DNA from: an uncultured Eubacterium sp. | Lineage (GTDB): Bacteria; Bacillota_A; Clostridia; Lachnospirales; Lachnospiraceae | Direction of reading: 5' to 3' | Length of the DNA: 13,774 bases | NCBI GenBank assembly: GCA_948468465.1 | Contig: CAOKJJ010000142.1 | Span: forward strand, 1-13,774 | In this document: in pieces, positions 1-7,000 of the stretch | Position numbering within the stretch: the stretch's first letter is position 1 | How the letters are laid out: each line of letters starts with the position of its first letter | Notes under the pieces: model-generated | Seen by the model: the letters and a program-made list of their open reading frames with translations, nothing else | What the model was told of the DNA's origin: nothing | Database searches by the model: none | Translations under genes and position numbers: made by a program

Positions 1-41
1 GCCCCTTGGGTACTACGCGACGCGACCGGACGGGGCCACTA

Positions 42-157
42 CGTCCATGCAGAATACTTAGGAATTCTTAACATTCTGGAATAGGAGCCGAAATCCAGGC
101 CCCGCCCCTCATCCAGCGTCCGGATAGCCACCCCCCCCCCAAAAAAAAAACGCAACA
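42..157 (+). repeat. Inverted repeat, left arm, with C10/A10 homopolymer
   Basis: Bases 42-130 match the reverse complement of 13686-13774 at 86 of 89 positions (three transitions). The match resumes as CGCAACA (151-157) after the homopolymer, which here is ten C (131-140) then ten A (141-150). Read on the minus strand this is T10 G10 followed by TGGCTATCCGGAC. Within the arm, CAGAAT (50-55) pairs with ATTCTG (73-78), so the distal part can form a hairpin, kept in the other arm. No transposase or target-site duplication is visible. Bases 1-41 are a GC-rich stretch I cannot assign. Confidence 0.85.
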
Positions 158-194
158 CATTGTCCAGGTTATGAAATGAAAAAGGAGAAAAAAT

Positions 195-2120
195 ATGGAG
201 CATGGATATGTAAAAGTGGCAGCAGTCTCTCCCAAAATCAAAGTAGCAGATCCAAAATATAACAGTGAGATCATCGTGCATCACAGCATCGAAGCAGCGG
301 CGCAGGGAGCTTCTGTAATTGTGTTTCCGGAGCTTAGCGTGACCGGATACAGCTGCGGAGATTTGTTTTTGCAGGAACTGCTTATTCAGGAAGCGAAACA
401 GCAGCTGTTTTTCATCGCTAAGCAGACGGCAGCGGCGGATGCGGTCATTTTTGTGGGTCTGCCGCTTGCGTACAACAGCAAACTGTATAATACGGCGGCG
501 GCGCTGTATCGTGGAAATGTGCTGGGAATCGTGCCGAAAACATTTTTGCCGAATTACGCAGAGTTTTACGAAGCAAGGCATTTTACAAGAGGGATGCAAA
601 AGACGGTGCCTGTGACTTTGCGGGAAGGAGTTACGGTACCGATGGGCACGGATCAGCTGTTTGTGTGCGATACGCTGCCGCAGCTTCGGATCGCGGCGGA
701 GCTGTGTGAGGATGTCTGGTCGCCGAATCCGCCAAGTATCGGACATGCGCTGGCGGGTGCAAACCTGATTGTGAATCTGTCAGCCTCAGATGAGGTGACA
801 GGAAAGGATATTTACCGCAGGGAGCTGGTGGCGGGACAGTCTGCAAGGCTTGTGTGCGGCTATATCTATGCGAACGCGTCAGATGGAGAATCTACACAGG
901 ACGTTGTATATGCGGGACACAGCCTGATTGCTGAAAATGGGATTGTATTAAAGGAGGCGCAGCGGTTTACGAATGCGGCCATATATTCGGAAATAGACGT
1001 ATGCAAACTGGAAGGCGAACGGCGCAGAATGTCCACGTTTGAACCAGCAGATGCAAGAGAGTATACGACGGCGCATTTTTCTCTGGAACGGTCGCATACG
1101 ACGTTGACCCGTTTTGTAGATCCGGCGCCGTTTGTGCCGGGAGATAAGATGGACAGGGATAAGCGGTGTGAAGAGATTCTCGCGATTCAGGCGATGGGAT
1201 TAAAAAAACGGCTGGAGCATACGGGGTGCACATGTGCGGTCGTCGGCATTTCCGGAGGTCTGGATTCAACGCTGGCGCTGCTTGTCACAGTGCGTGCATT
1301 TGACCTTTTGCACATTCCAAGAAAACAGATTTTGGCAGTGACGATGCCGGGATTTGGTACGACAGACCGTACGTATGAAAATGCGGTGCATTTGATTCAA
1401 AAGCTTGGCGCAGATTTGCGGGAAATCAGCATCTGTGATGCGGTGCATGTGCATTTTCAGGATATCCGCCAGGACCCACATATGCATGATGTTACGTACG
1501 AAAACAGCCAGGCCAGAGAGCGGACGCAGATTCTGATGGACATTGCAAATATGTATAACGGCATGGTGATCGGAACAGGCGATATGTCGGAGCTGGCGCT
1601 TGGATGGGCGACCTATAACGGCGACCACATGTCCATGTATGGCGTGAATGCGTCTGTTCCGAAAACGCTTGTCAGACATTTGGTCCGGTATTTTTCAGAT
1701 ACGTGCAGGGATCCGGAGCTTTCGAAAGTGCTGCTGGACGTGCTGGATACGCCGGTCAGCCCGGAACTTTTACCGCCGACGGAAGGCAGGATTTCACAAA
1801 AGACAGAGGACATTGTAGGGCCTTATGAACTGCATGATTTCTTTTTATACTATATTCTCCGGTTCGGTTTTGAGCCAAAAAAGGTGTATCGTCTGGCACA
1901 GACTGCTTTTGCGGGAGATTATGAGAGGGAGACGATATTAAAATGGTTAAAAACATTTTACCGCAGATTTTTTTCACAGCAGTTTAAGCGCTCCTGCCTG
2001 CCGGACGGCCCGAAAGTAGGAACCGTTGCGGTATCGCCGCGTGGTGATCTGCGCATGCCGAGCGATGCCTGCATGCGTATCTGGATGGATGAGGTGGAAA
2101 AGCTGGAAACGATGTATTAA
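195..2120 (+). CDS. nadE: Glutamine-dependent NAD(+) synthetase
   Basis: This cytosolic enzyme makes NAD from nicotinic acid adenine dinucleotide, ATP and glutamine, the last step of NAD synthesis. The N-terminal half is a nitrilase-type glutaminase with the expected triad: Glu46 in FPELSVTGY, Lys115 in VPKTFLPNY and Cys171 in ELCEDVW, the nucleophile that releases ammonia. The C-terminal half is the ATP-pyrophosphatase synthetase domain, with its P-loop GISGGLDS at residues 351-358. At 641 residues it is full length for the two-domain form; the short NadE that uses free ammonia is under 300. The start is ATG 195, with AAAGGAG at 181-187 seven bases upstream. The inverted repeat ends about 40 bases before the start, and I see no convincing promoter between them, so transcription may begin outside the window or within the repeat. 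The product assignment is secure. Confidence 0.96.
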   Translation: MEHGYVKVAAVSPKIKVADPKYNSEIIVHHSIEAAAQGASVIVFPELSVTGYSCGDLFLQELLIQEAKQQLFFIAKQTAAADAVIFVGLPLAYNSKLYNTAAALYRGNVLGIVPKTFLPNYAEFYEARHFTRGMQKTVPVTLREGVTVPMGTDQLFVCDTLPQLRIAAELCEDVWSPNPPSIGHALAGANLIVNLSASDEVTGKDIYRRELVAGQSARLVCGYIYANASDGESTQDVVYAGHSLIAENGIVLKEAQRFTNAAIYSEIDVCKLEGERRRMSTFEPADAREYTTAHFSLERSHTTLTRFVDPAPFVPGDKMDRDKRCEEILAIQAMGLKKRLEHTGCTCAVVGISGGLDSTLALLVTVRAFDLLHIPRKQILAVTMPGFGTTDRTYENAVHLIQKLGADLREISICDAVHVHFQDIRQDPHMHDVTYENSQARERTQILMDIANMYNGMVIGTGDMSELALGWATYNGDHMSMYGVNASVPKTLVRHLVRYFSDTCRDPELSKVLLDVLDTPVSPELLPPTEGRISQKTEDIVGPYELHDFFLYYILRFGFEPKKVYRLAQTAFAGDYERETILKWLKTFYRRFFSQQFKRSCLPDGPKVGTVAVSPRGDLRMPSDACMRIWMDEVEKLETMY

Positions 2121-2152
2121 TATTATCAAAAAAACTTTTTCATCAAATTAGA

Positions 2153-2182
2153 TTGACAGAATATGTATATTTCCACTATAAT
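2153..2182 (+). promoter_or_regulatory. Promoter of the DUF3800 cassette
   Basis: TTGACA at 2153-2158 and TATAAT at 2177-2182 are both perfect sigma-A consensus hexamers, 18 nt apart. Transcription should begin near 2189, about 120 nt before the DUF3800 start codon, giving a long structured leader. It lies just downstream of the nadE stop, so the cassette has its own transcription. Confidence 0.8.
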
Positions 2183-2188
2183 AGACAT

Positions 2189-2275
2189 ATTAATAAATCG
2201 GTGATGTCACTGATTGGGCTGGTCGAAAGACCCTGGTCCACCGAACGGCGGGGAATTTCCCCGCCATTTTTCTTA
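2189..2275 (+). ncRNA. Structured leader RNA upstream of DUF3800 gene
   Basis: Between the promoter and the DUF3800 gene lies a short RNA with two clear hairpins. GGTC-GAAA-GACC (2221-2232) has a GNRA tetraloop. GGCGGGG (2247-2253) pairs with CCCCGCC (2259-2265) around a five-base loop and is followed by ATTTTTCTT, like an intrinsic terminator. The leader is much more G+C-rich than the gene it precedes. Structured RNAs preceding DUF3800 genes are known (the DUF3800 RNA motif series found by comparative genomics, function unknown); whether this belongs to one of those classes cannot be decided by eye. It could be an attenuated leader, a stand-alone small RNA, or both. Confidence 0.6.
2247..2274 (+). 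terminator. Intrinsic terminator-like hairpin in the DUF3800 leader
   Basis: A seven-pair all-G/C stem except for its loop (2247-2253 with 2259-2265) is followed by five T, a C and two T. It sits upstream of the DUF3800 start codon, so it would either end a small RNA near 2274 or attenuate the gene. Confidence 0.65.
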
Positions 2276-2311
2276 TTAGGAAAAAACTGCATGGGAAAAG
2301 GATGTATCTTT

Positions 2312-2992
2312 ATGACAGAAAAAACATTAAGTGTTTTTATAGACGAGTCAGGTGATTTTGGACCATATGACTTTCATGCACCATATTATCTGGTAGCAAT
2401 GATTCTTCATAACCAGGACAATGATATTACAAGGAATATAAATGAACTTGATAATCATCTGAGTAATCTTGGATATGGAAAACATGCGATCCATACCGGA
2501 CCATTGATTCGCCGGGAATCTGTTTATTCCAATGACATTATGGAGGACAGGAAACGGCTGTTTAACGCGTTGTTCCATTTTGCAAGGAAACTGAATTTTA
2601 AATATGTCTGTACAAAGATTAGGAAGATTGAATGCCCGGATATGATTACCATGACTTCTAAATTATCCAGGTCCATTGCGGATGAAATCAGGAAAAACCA
2701 GAAATTTTGGGAACAGTTTGAACATATTATAATATATTATGATAATGGACAGATTGAGCTTACAAAAATATTAGTATCAGTTTTTAACGCCCTTTATGCA
2801 CATGTGGAATTTAGGAAAGTGAGACCGGTAGATTATAAGCTTTTTCAGGTTGCTGATCTGGTTTGTACAATAGAACTTCTTACAGAAAAAGCAGATGCTA
2901 ATCTGTTTACAAGGTCAGAACGGGAATTTTTTTGTTCTCCGCGTGATTTTAAAAAGAATTATTCTAAACAGCTTTTGAAAAAGCATTTATAG
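2312..2992 (+). CDS. DUF3800 domain protein
   Basis: This 226-residue protein has the hallmarks of the DUF3800 family, whose members are predicted to have an RNase H-like fold and often occur in mobile or defence-associated settings; no activity is established. The N-terminus carries the signature VFIDESGDFG (Asp11, Glu12), a central strand ends in IIYYDNG (Asp144), and the C-terminal part has QVADLVC (Asp182). These acidic residues would form a metal site if the fold prediction holds. The start chosen is ATG 2312, because AAAAGGA at 2296-2302 lies nine bases upstream; an in-frame ATG at 2291 and anything earlier would run through the leader hairpins. The gene is visibly richer in A+T than nadE and the gal genes, suggesting acquisition by transfer. 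It is monocistronic, with its own promoter and leader RNA. Confidence 0.85.
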   Translation: MTEKTLSVFIDESGDFGPYDFHAPYYLVAMILHNQDNDITRNINELDNHLSNLGYGKHAIHTGPLIRRESVYSNDIMEDRKRLFNALFHFARKLNFKYVCTKIRKIECPDMITMTSKLSRSIADEIRKNQKFWEQFEHIIIYYDNGQIELTKILVSVFNALYAHVEFRKVRPVDYKLFQVADLVCTIELLTEKADANLFTRSEREFFCSPRDFKKNYSKQLLKKHL

Positions 2993-3012
2993 AGGCATAT
3001 GGATAAAGAACA

Positions 3013-3044
3013 GTCCGGATAGCCAACAAAAAACGCAACACATT
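3013..3044 (+). repeat. Partial third copy of the flanking repeat
   Basis: GTCCGGATAGCCA (3013-3025) is identical to 118-130, and CGCAACACATT (3034-3044) is identical to 151-161. Between them this copy has only AC and six A, where the left arm has ten C and ten A. Outside these limits similarity ends. Here the CGCAACAC half takes part in a complete terminator stem; in the two outer arms the partner half is missing. Confidence 0.7.
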
Positions 3045-3063
3045 ATCAAAAAGTGTTGCGTTT
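3028..3063 (-). terminator. Intrinsic terminator, mainly for the minus-strand PAP2 gene
   Basis: AAACGCAACAC (3031-3041) pairs with GTGTTGCGTTT (3053-3063), eleven base pairs around an eleven-base loop. On the minus strand the stem runs into six T (complement of 3028-3033), a proper terminator 30 bases past the PAP2 stop. On the plus strand only three T follow, so it would be a weaker terminator for the DUF3800 gene. Confidence 0.85.
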
Positions 3064-3091
3064 CTGGTTCATCCAGGTCAGGGGAATACCG

Positions 3092-3820
3092 TTACAGACG
3101 CAGATCATGCAGTACCGGGCTTTTTTCAGGTTTACCGATACGCAGCAAAGCAAGTATTTTTTTATACGCCTGACCATATACAAGATAGTACATCACAGCA
3201 GCCATTCCAAAAGCAGTCAGAACATCAAATACGGAGTGCTGCTTTAAAAACATCGTAGATAAAATAATCGAAACACATAAGACAAAAGAAGCGGCGCGGA
3301 CAGCCTTTTTGTCTTTCAGGCATTCGCTGTGCGTAAGTGCGATATGAATGCCCAGGGAATTGTATACATGTATGCTTGGAAACAGGTTGGTAGGAGTATC
3401 GGTCTGATACAGCCATCGTACCAGTTCGGTGCAGAAGTTTTCACGTTCAAAGGTCTGCGGGCGCAGGTAGTGCCCATTTGGGTAAACTGCGGATACAATT
3501 AAAAATACGGTCATTCCTGTGAAAAGGAAAGCGCATAATTTATAATAATCTTCTTTTTGGCGGAAGAAAAAATACATAACTCCAAACGCAATGTAAACAA
3601 ACCATAGCAGGTAAGGAATAATAAAAAATTCGCAGAATGGAATTTTCAGATCCACCGGCATGGTTATAATATGGAATTTTTTTGTTACAGTTTCTTCTAA
3701 ATAGGCAAAGCATGCCAGATAGAGGATGCAGTATAAAAGTATCCATGCATGGCGGTATTGATAAATAAGAGATTTTAATGTTGGTTTTTGTTTTTTTGTT
3801 TCTAATTCTAAAAGCTGCAT
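3092..3820 (-). CDS. PAP2-family membrane phosphatase
   Basis: A 242-residue polytopic membrane protein of the PAP2 / lipid-phosphate phosphatase superfamily. Members remove phosphate from lipid substrates such as phosphatidic acid or polyprenyl diphosphate, or act as phosphotransferases. Two catalytic motifs are clear: PSIH at 148-151, and Ser188-x6-His195-x3-Asp199 in STMFLKQHSVFD. The usual first motif K-x6-RP is reduced to LRP at 119-121, with no lysine at the expected place. About five or six hydrophobic segments are visible, and the N-terminus is basic and cytosolic. The start ATG at 3820 has AAGAAGG about eight bases upstream. It stands alone, with its own promoter and terminator. It is a diverged paralogue of the gene at 8671-9384, sharing NLFPSIH and the KQH-x3-D core. 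The substrate cannot be read from the sequence. Confidence 0.85.
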   Translation of the reverse strand: MQLLELETKKQKPTLKSLIYQYRHAWILLYCILYLACFAYLEETVTKKFHIITMPVDLKIPFCEFFIIPYLLWFVYIAFGVMYFFFRQKEDYYKLCAFLFTGMTVFLIVSAVYPNGHYLRPQTFERENFCTELVRWLYQTDTPTNLFPSIHVYNSLGIHIALTHSECLKDKKAVRAASFVLCVSIILSTMFLKQHSVFDVLTAFGMAAVMYYLVYGQAYKKILALLRIGKPEKSPVLHDLRL

Positions 3821-3888
3821 AGTTCAAACCTTCTTTAAATAATTACTGGAGCTTACAGATACATTTGTGAATGCCTTTATTAAAGCGG

Positions 3889-3917
3889 ATTATAGCACAA
3901 GCATTTTCCGCATACAA
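3889..3917 (-). promoter_or_regulatory. Promoter of the minus-strand PAP2 gene
   Basis: On the minus strand, TTGTAT (complement of 3912-3917) is followed after 17 nt by a perfect TATAAT (complement of 3889-3894). The predicted leader is about 60 nt. Confidence 0.7.
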
Positions 3918-3978
3918 GTGGATAATTTTAAATTAAGGAAGTTTTAATAAAGTTTATGGAAAAAATAAAAAAACATGC

Positions 3979-3994
3979 ATGGAAACGATTCTGT
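3979..3994 (+). promoter_or_regulatory. Weak LacI/GalR/CcpA-family operator candidate
   Basis: ATGGAAACGATTCTGT has the central CG and the left half of the TGNAANCGNTTNCA pattern used by LacI-family regulators such as GalR and CcpA, but the right half is imperfect. It lies about 75 bases before the galK -35. Regulation of gal genes by such a protein is common, but this site alone is weak evidence. Confidence 0.25.
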
Positions 3995-4067
3995 TTTGTG
4001 CACTTTGAAGATTACTGCCTTTTTGTTGCATATTTTCGGAATATTGTTGTAAAAATGAAAAAGGAAA

Positions 4068-4096
4068 TTGCAATATTTGAGCATGTTGCTTATAAT
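4068..4096 (+). promoter_or_regulatory. Promoter of galKT
   Basis: TTGCAA (4068-4073) and TATAAT (4091-4096) are separated by 17 nt. Transcription would start near 4103, leaving a leader of about 55 nt before galK. Confidence 0.75.
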
Positions 4097-4157
4097 AATA
4101 GCAGTAAAAGAAAGGCATCTGAACTGTAAGAATAAAAGGAAAGAGAGGAGAAACAAA

Positions 4158-5324
4158 ATGCAGGCACAGGTAGTTGAAAAGTTTAAGGAGATTTTTGGAG
4201 CAGATGGAGATATCCGGGTTTATTTCGCGCCGGGCCGTGTGAACCTGATCGGAGAACATACGGATTATAACGGCGGACATGTGTTTCCATGCGCGTTAAC
4301 GATCGGTACATATGGTGTGGCCAGAAAAAGGGACGATCAAAAGCTTCGGTTTTATTCCATGAATTTTGATCATTTAGGCGTGATTACATCTTCTGTGGAA
4401 GATTTGAAGGTGGATAAGAAGGCGGACTGGACCAATTACCCGAAGGGGGTGATGTGGGCGTTTGGAGAACGGGGCATGAAAGTGACGCAGGGCATGGATC
4501 TGCTGCTGTTTGGCAATATTCCAAATGGCTCCGGACTGTCATCTTCTGCATCGGTGGAAGTGCTGACCGGATACATATTAAAAGACATGTTTGGCTTTGA
4601 TGTGACAAATCAGGATTTGGCGCTGATCGGGCAGTATTCTGAAAATAATTTTAACGGCGTAAACTGCGGCATTATGGATCAGTTTGCCATTGCAATGGGA
4701 AAAGCGGATCATGCGATCTTTTTGGATACGGCAACGCTGAACTATGAATACGCGCCGATCAAACTGAAAGGGGCGAAAATCGTAATTTCCTGTACAAATA
4801 AAAAGCGCGGCCTTGGAGATTCCAAATATAACGAACGCCGCAGCGAGTGTGAGACAGCGCTGGCGGAAATTCAGGAAGTCGTCGGCATCAATTCTCTTGG
4901 GGATCTGGACGAAGCGCAGTTTGAACAGTATCGAAGCGCGATTAAAGACGAGGTTCGTGTAAAACGTGCAAAGCATGCCGTTTATGAAAACCAGAGGACG
5001 TTAAAAGCCGTCGAAGCGTTAAAAAATAACGATGTTAAATTGTTCGGCGAGTTAATGAACGCTTCGCATGTATCGCTGCGGGATGACTACGAGGTAACGG
5101 GCGTGGAACTGGATACAATGGTAGAAGAAGCCTGGAAAGTAGACGGCGTCATTGGTTCCCGTATGACAGGCGCCGGATTTGGCGGATGTACGGTCAGTAT
5201 CGTGAAAGATGAAGCAGTCGATGCTTTTATTGAAAAAGTAGGAAAAGCATATCAGGAAAAGATCGGCTATGCAGGTGATTTTTATGTGGTAGAGATTGGT
5301 GATGGGCCTGCCAGACTGGCATAA
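4158..5324 (+). CDS. galK: Galactokinase
   Basis: GalK phosphorylates alpha-D-galactose with ATP to galactose-1-phosphate, the first committed step of the Leloir pathway, in the cytosol. The 388-residue protein shows the three GHMP-kinase motifs: the galactokinase signature GRVNLIGEHTDYNGG at residues 26-40, the ATP-binding loop GNIPNGSGLSSSAS at 119-132, and TGAGFGGCTVS near 337-347. The catalytic Asp is Asp174 in GIMDQFA. Length is normal for the family. The start chosen is ATG 4158, with AGAGGAG at 4143-4149; a longer frame reaches back to 4068 but runs through the promoter. galT begins 33 bases after the stop, so the two form an operon whose promoter is at 4068-4096. No epimerase (galE), mutarotase or galactose transporter is present here, so those functions must be encoded elsewhere. 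Confidence 0.97.
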   Translation: MQAQVVEKFKEIFGADGDIRVYFAPGRVNLIGEHTDYNGGHVFPCALTIGTYGVARKRDDQKLRFYSMNFDHLGVITSSVEDLKVDKKADWTNYPKGVMWAFGERGMKVTQGMDLLLFGNIPNGSGLSSSASVEVLTGYILKDMFGFDVTNQDLALIGQYSENNFNGVNCGIMDQFAIAMGKADHAIFLDTATLNYEYAPIKLKGAKIVISCTNKKRGLGDSKYNERRSECETALAEIQEVVGINSLGDLDEAQFEQYRSAIKDEVRVKRAKHAVYENQRTLKAVEALKNNDVKLFGELMNASHVSLRDDYEVTGVELDTMVEEAWKVDGVIGSRMTGAGFGGCTVSIVKDEAVDAFIEKVGKAYQEKIGYAGDFYVVEIGDGPARLA

Positions 5325-5357
5325 CAGACGTTTCGAACAGGAAGAAAGGTGGAAAAC

Positions 5358-5387
5358 ATGATTCAGGAAAATATGATTCAGGAAAAC
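5358..5387 (+). repeat. 15-bp tandem duplication covering the galT start
   Basis: ATGATTCAGGAAAAT (5358-5372) is followed by ATGATTCAGGAAAAC (5373-5387), 14 of 15 identical. The preceding bases 5351-5357 (GGAAAAC) match the end of the unit. The unit contains both a start codon and a ribosome-site-like CAGGA for the next copy, so galT has two in-frame starts five codons apart. Confidence 0.9.
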
Positions 5388-6905
5388 ATATTGAAACTGA
5401 CGGATTACGGATTGGCGACAGGCCTGATTCAGCCGGAAGATAAGCAGTATACGATCAACCGTCTGCTGGAGCTGTTTGCATTGGATGAACTGGAAGACGC
5501 TGCAGTACAGGCGCATGAAAAGCAGCCGGCTCTCACACAGAAGACGGCAGAAGAACAATTGGAAGGCATCCTGCATGACATGATGGACTATGCGCATGAA
5601 CAGGGGCTTTTGGAAGAAGACAGCATTGTATATCGTGACTTATATGACACGAAGATTATGAGTATGCTGGTGCCAAGGCCAAGCGAGGTCATCAGGCGGT
5701 TCCGTGAACTGTACAAAGAAGATGCGCAAAAAGCAACCGATTATTTCTATAAATTAAGCTGTGATACCGATTACATCCGCAGATACCGGATAAAAAAAGA
5801 CTTGAAATGGACGACGGATACCGAGTACGGCGAGCTGGATATTACGATCAATTTATCCAAGCCGGAAAAAGATCCAAAAGCGATCGCCGCGGCAAAGCTG
5901 GCGAAACAAAGCGGCTATCCGAAATGCCTGCTCTGTAAGGAAAACGAGGGCTATGCAGGCCGCGTGAATCATCCGGCCAGACAGAACCACCGCATTATTC
6001 CGATTACAATTAACAAGAGTGACTGGTATTTTCAATATTCTCCTTATGTATACTATAATGAGCACTGCATTGTGTTCAATTCGCTGCATACCCCGATGAA
6101 GATCGAACGTGCGGCATTTGGAAAGCTGCTGGATTTTGTAGAACAGTTTCCGCATTACTTTGTAGGCTCCAATGCCGATCTGCCGATTGTGGGAGGCTCT
6201 ATTTTAAGCCATGACCATTTCCAGGGCGGCCATTATGAATTTGCCATGGCGAAGGCACCGGTAGAACAGGAGATTCATTTGAAAGGCTTTGAGGATGTAG
6301 CAGCCGGCATTGTAAAATGGCCGATGTCCGTTATCCGCATCCGTTCCGATAAAAAAGAACGGCTGATAGAACTGGCGGATAAAATTTTGCTGAAATGGCG
6401 CGGCTATACGGATGAGGCAGCGTTTATTTACGCCGAGACAGACGGTGAGCCGCACAATACGATTACACCGATTGCCAGAAAGCGGGATGGAAAATACGAG
6501 CTGGATCTTGTGCTGCGCAATAACATTACGACAGACGAGCACCCGCTTGGCGTATATCATCCGCATGCCAACCTGCACCATATTAAAAAGGAAAACATCG
6601 GCCTGATTGAGGTTATGGGGCTTGCCGTGCTGCCGGCCAGACTCAAAGACGAGATGGCACAGTTAAAAGCGGCGGTTTTAGCTGGAACGGATCTGCGCGC
6701 AGACGAAACACTCGAAAAACACGCAGACTGGGCAGAACAATTTTTGGCAAAATATGATTCTATAGACGCATCCAATATTGACAGCATCGTCGATAAGGAA
6801 ATCGGCCTTGTATTTAAGCAGGTGCTGGAAGATGCCGGTGTGTATAAGTGCACAAAAGAAGGCCGGGAGGCGTTCCTGAAATTTATAGAAGCGGTAAATC
6901 AGTAA
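5358..6905 (+). CDS. galT: UDP-glucose--hexose-1-phosphate uridylyltransferase, class II
   Basis: GalT exchanges UMP between UDP-glucose and galactose-1-phosphate, giving UDP-galactose and glucose-1-phosphate. It is the second Leloir step, acting on the product of galK just upstream. At about 515 residues it belongs to the longer Firmicutes class II form, not the roughly 350-residue E. coli type. The catalytic region is SHDHFQGG at residues 284-291, in which His287 should carry the uridylyl group; a CLLC pair lies in the middle region, KCLLCKENEGYAG. The start chosen is ATG 5358, five bases after AGGTGG. A GTG at 5349 overlaps that ribosome site and is unlikely. Codons 1-5 are duplicated in tandem (MIQENMIQEN), so a second ATG at 5373 with CAGGA before it could also start translation. 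A strong terminator follows at 6948-6987. Confidence 0.96.
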   Translation: MIQENMIQENILKLTDYGLATGLIQPEDKQYTINRLLELFALDELEDAAVQAHEKQPALTQKTAEEQLEGILHDMMDYAHEQGLLEEDSIVYRDLYDTKIMSMLVPRPSEVIRRFRELYKEDAQKATDYFYKLSCDTDYIRRYRIKKDLKWTTDTEYGELDITINLSKPEKDPKAIAAAKLAKQSGYPKCLLCKENEGYAGRVNHPARQNHRIIPITINKSDWYFQYSPYVYYNEHCIVFNSLHTPMKIERAAFGKLLDFVEQFPHYFVGSNADLPIVGGSILSHDHFQGGHYEFAMAKAPVEQEIHLKGFEDVAAGIVKWPMSVIRIRSDKKERLIELADKILLKWRGYTDEAAFIYAETDGEPHNTITPIARKRDGKYELDLVLRNNITTDEHPLGVYHPHANLHHIKKENIGLIEVMGLAVLPARLKDEMAQLKAAVLAGTDLRADETLEKHADWAEQFLAKYDSIDASNIDSIVDKEIGLVFKQVLEDAGVYKCTKEGREAFLKFIEAVNQ

Positions 6906-6947
6906 TACGTCTGTAAGATGTGGGCAGTCACCTGATTCATAAATAAG

Positions 6948-6987
6948 AAAAATCCTCTGCGTGAAAGTGTTCATGCGGAGGATTTTT
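6948..6987. terminator. Bidirectional intrinsic terminator between galT and MATE gene
   Basis: AAAAATCCTCTGC (6948-6960) pairs with GCGGAGGATTTTT (6975-6987), 13 pairs with one G-U. The stem continues through GTGAA/TTCAT to leave an AGTG tetraloop. Runs of T on both strands make it work for galT (plus) and for the MATE gene (minus), which ends at 7001. Confidence 0.93.
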
Positions 6988-7000
6988 GCAATCTGTATTA

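Larger units (their letters stand above)
3821..4157. other. Divergent intergenic region, PAP2 / galK
   Basis: This 337-base A+T-rich spacer holds the PAP2 promoter on the minus strand (3889-3917) and the galK promoter on the plus strand (4068-4096). Upstream of the PAP2 -35, TTAA occurs at 3933 and again at 3944, an 11-base spacing that recalls the repeat before the second PAP2 gene (8545-8566). Every short open frame here lacks a ribosome site, and I see no gene. Confidence 0.7.

Noticed and set aside
39..746. Long minus-strand open frame from nadE into the left repeat
   Set aside because: It is antisense to nadE, has no ribosome site, and its composition follows the nadE codons. The roughly 30-codon tail in the repeat is open in both arms, but two of the three differences change the amino acid, so there is no sign of coding constraint.
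2121..2150. Terminator after nadE (A-run/T-run)
   Set aside because: The possible stem is only five A-T pairs with a two-base loop, too weak to support.
2153..2311. Longer N-terminus for the DUF3800 protein
   Set aside because: It would begin at the -35 box and translate the promoter and leader hairpins; the family signature begins just after ATG 2312.
3053..3247. Plus-strand open frame after the terminator
   Set aside because: It lies antisense to the PAP2 gene, begins within the terminator stem and has no ribosome site.
5349..5357. GTG start for galT
   Set aside because: The GTG overlaps the AGGTGG ribosome site that fits the ATG at 5358.
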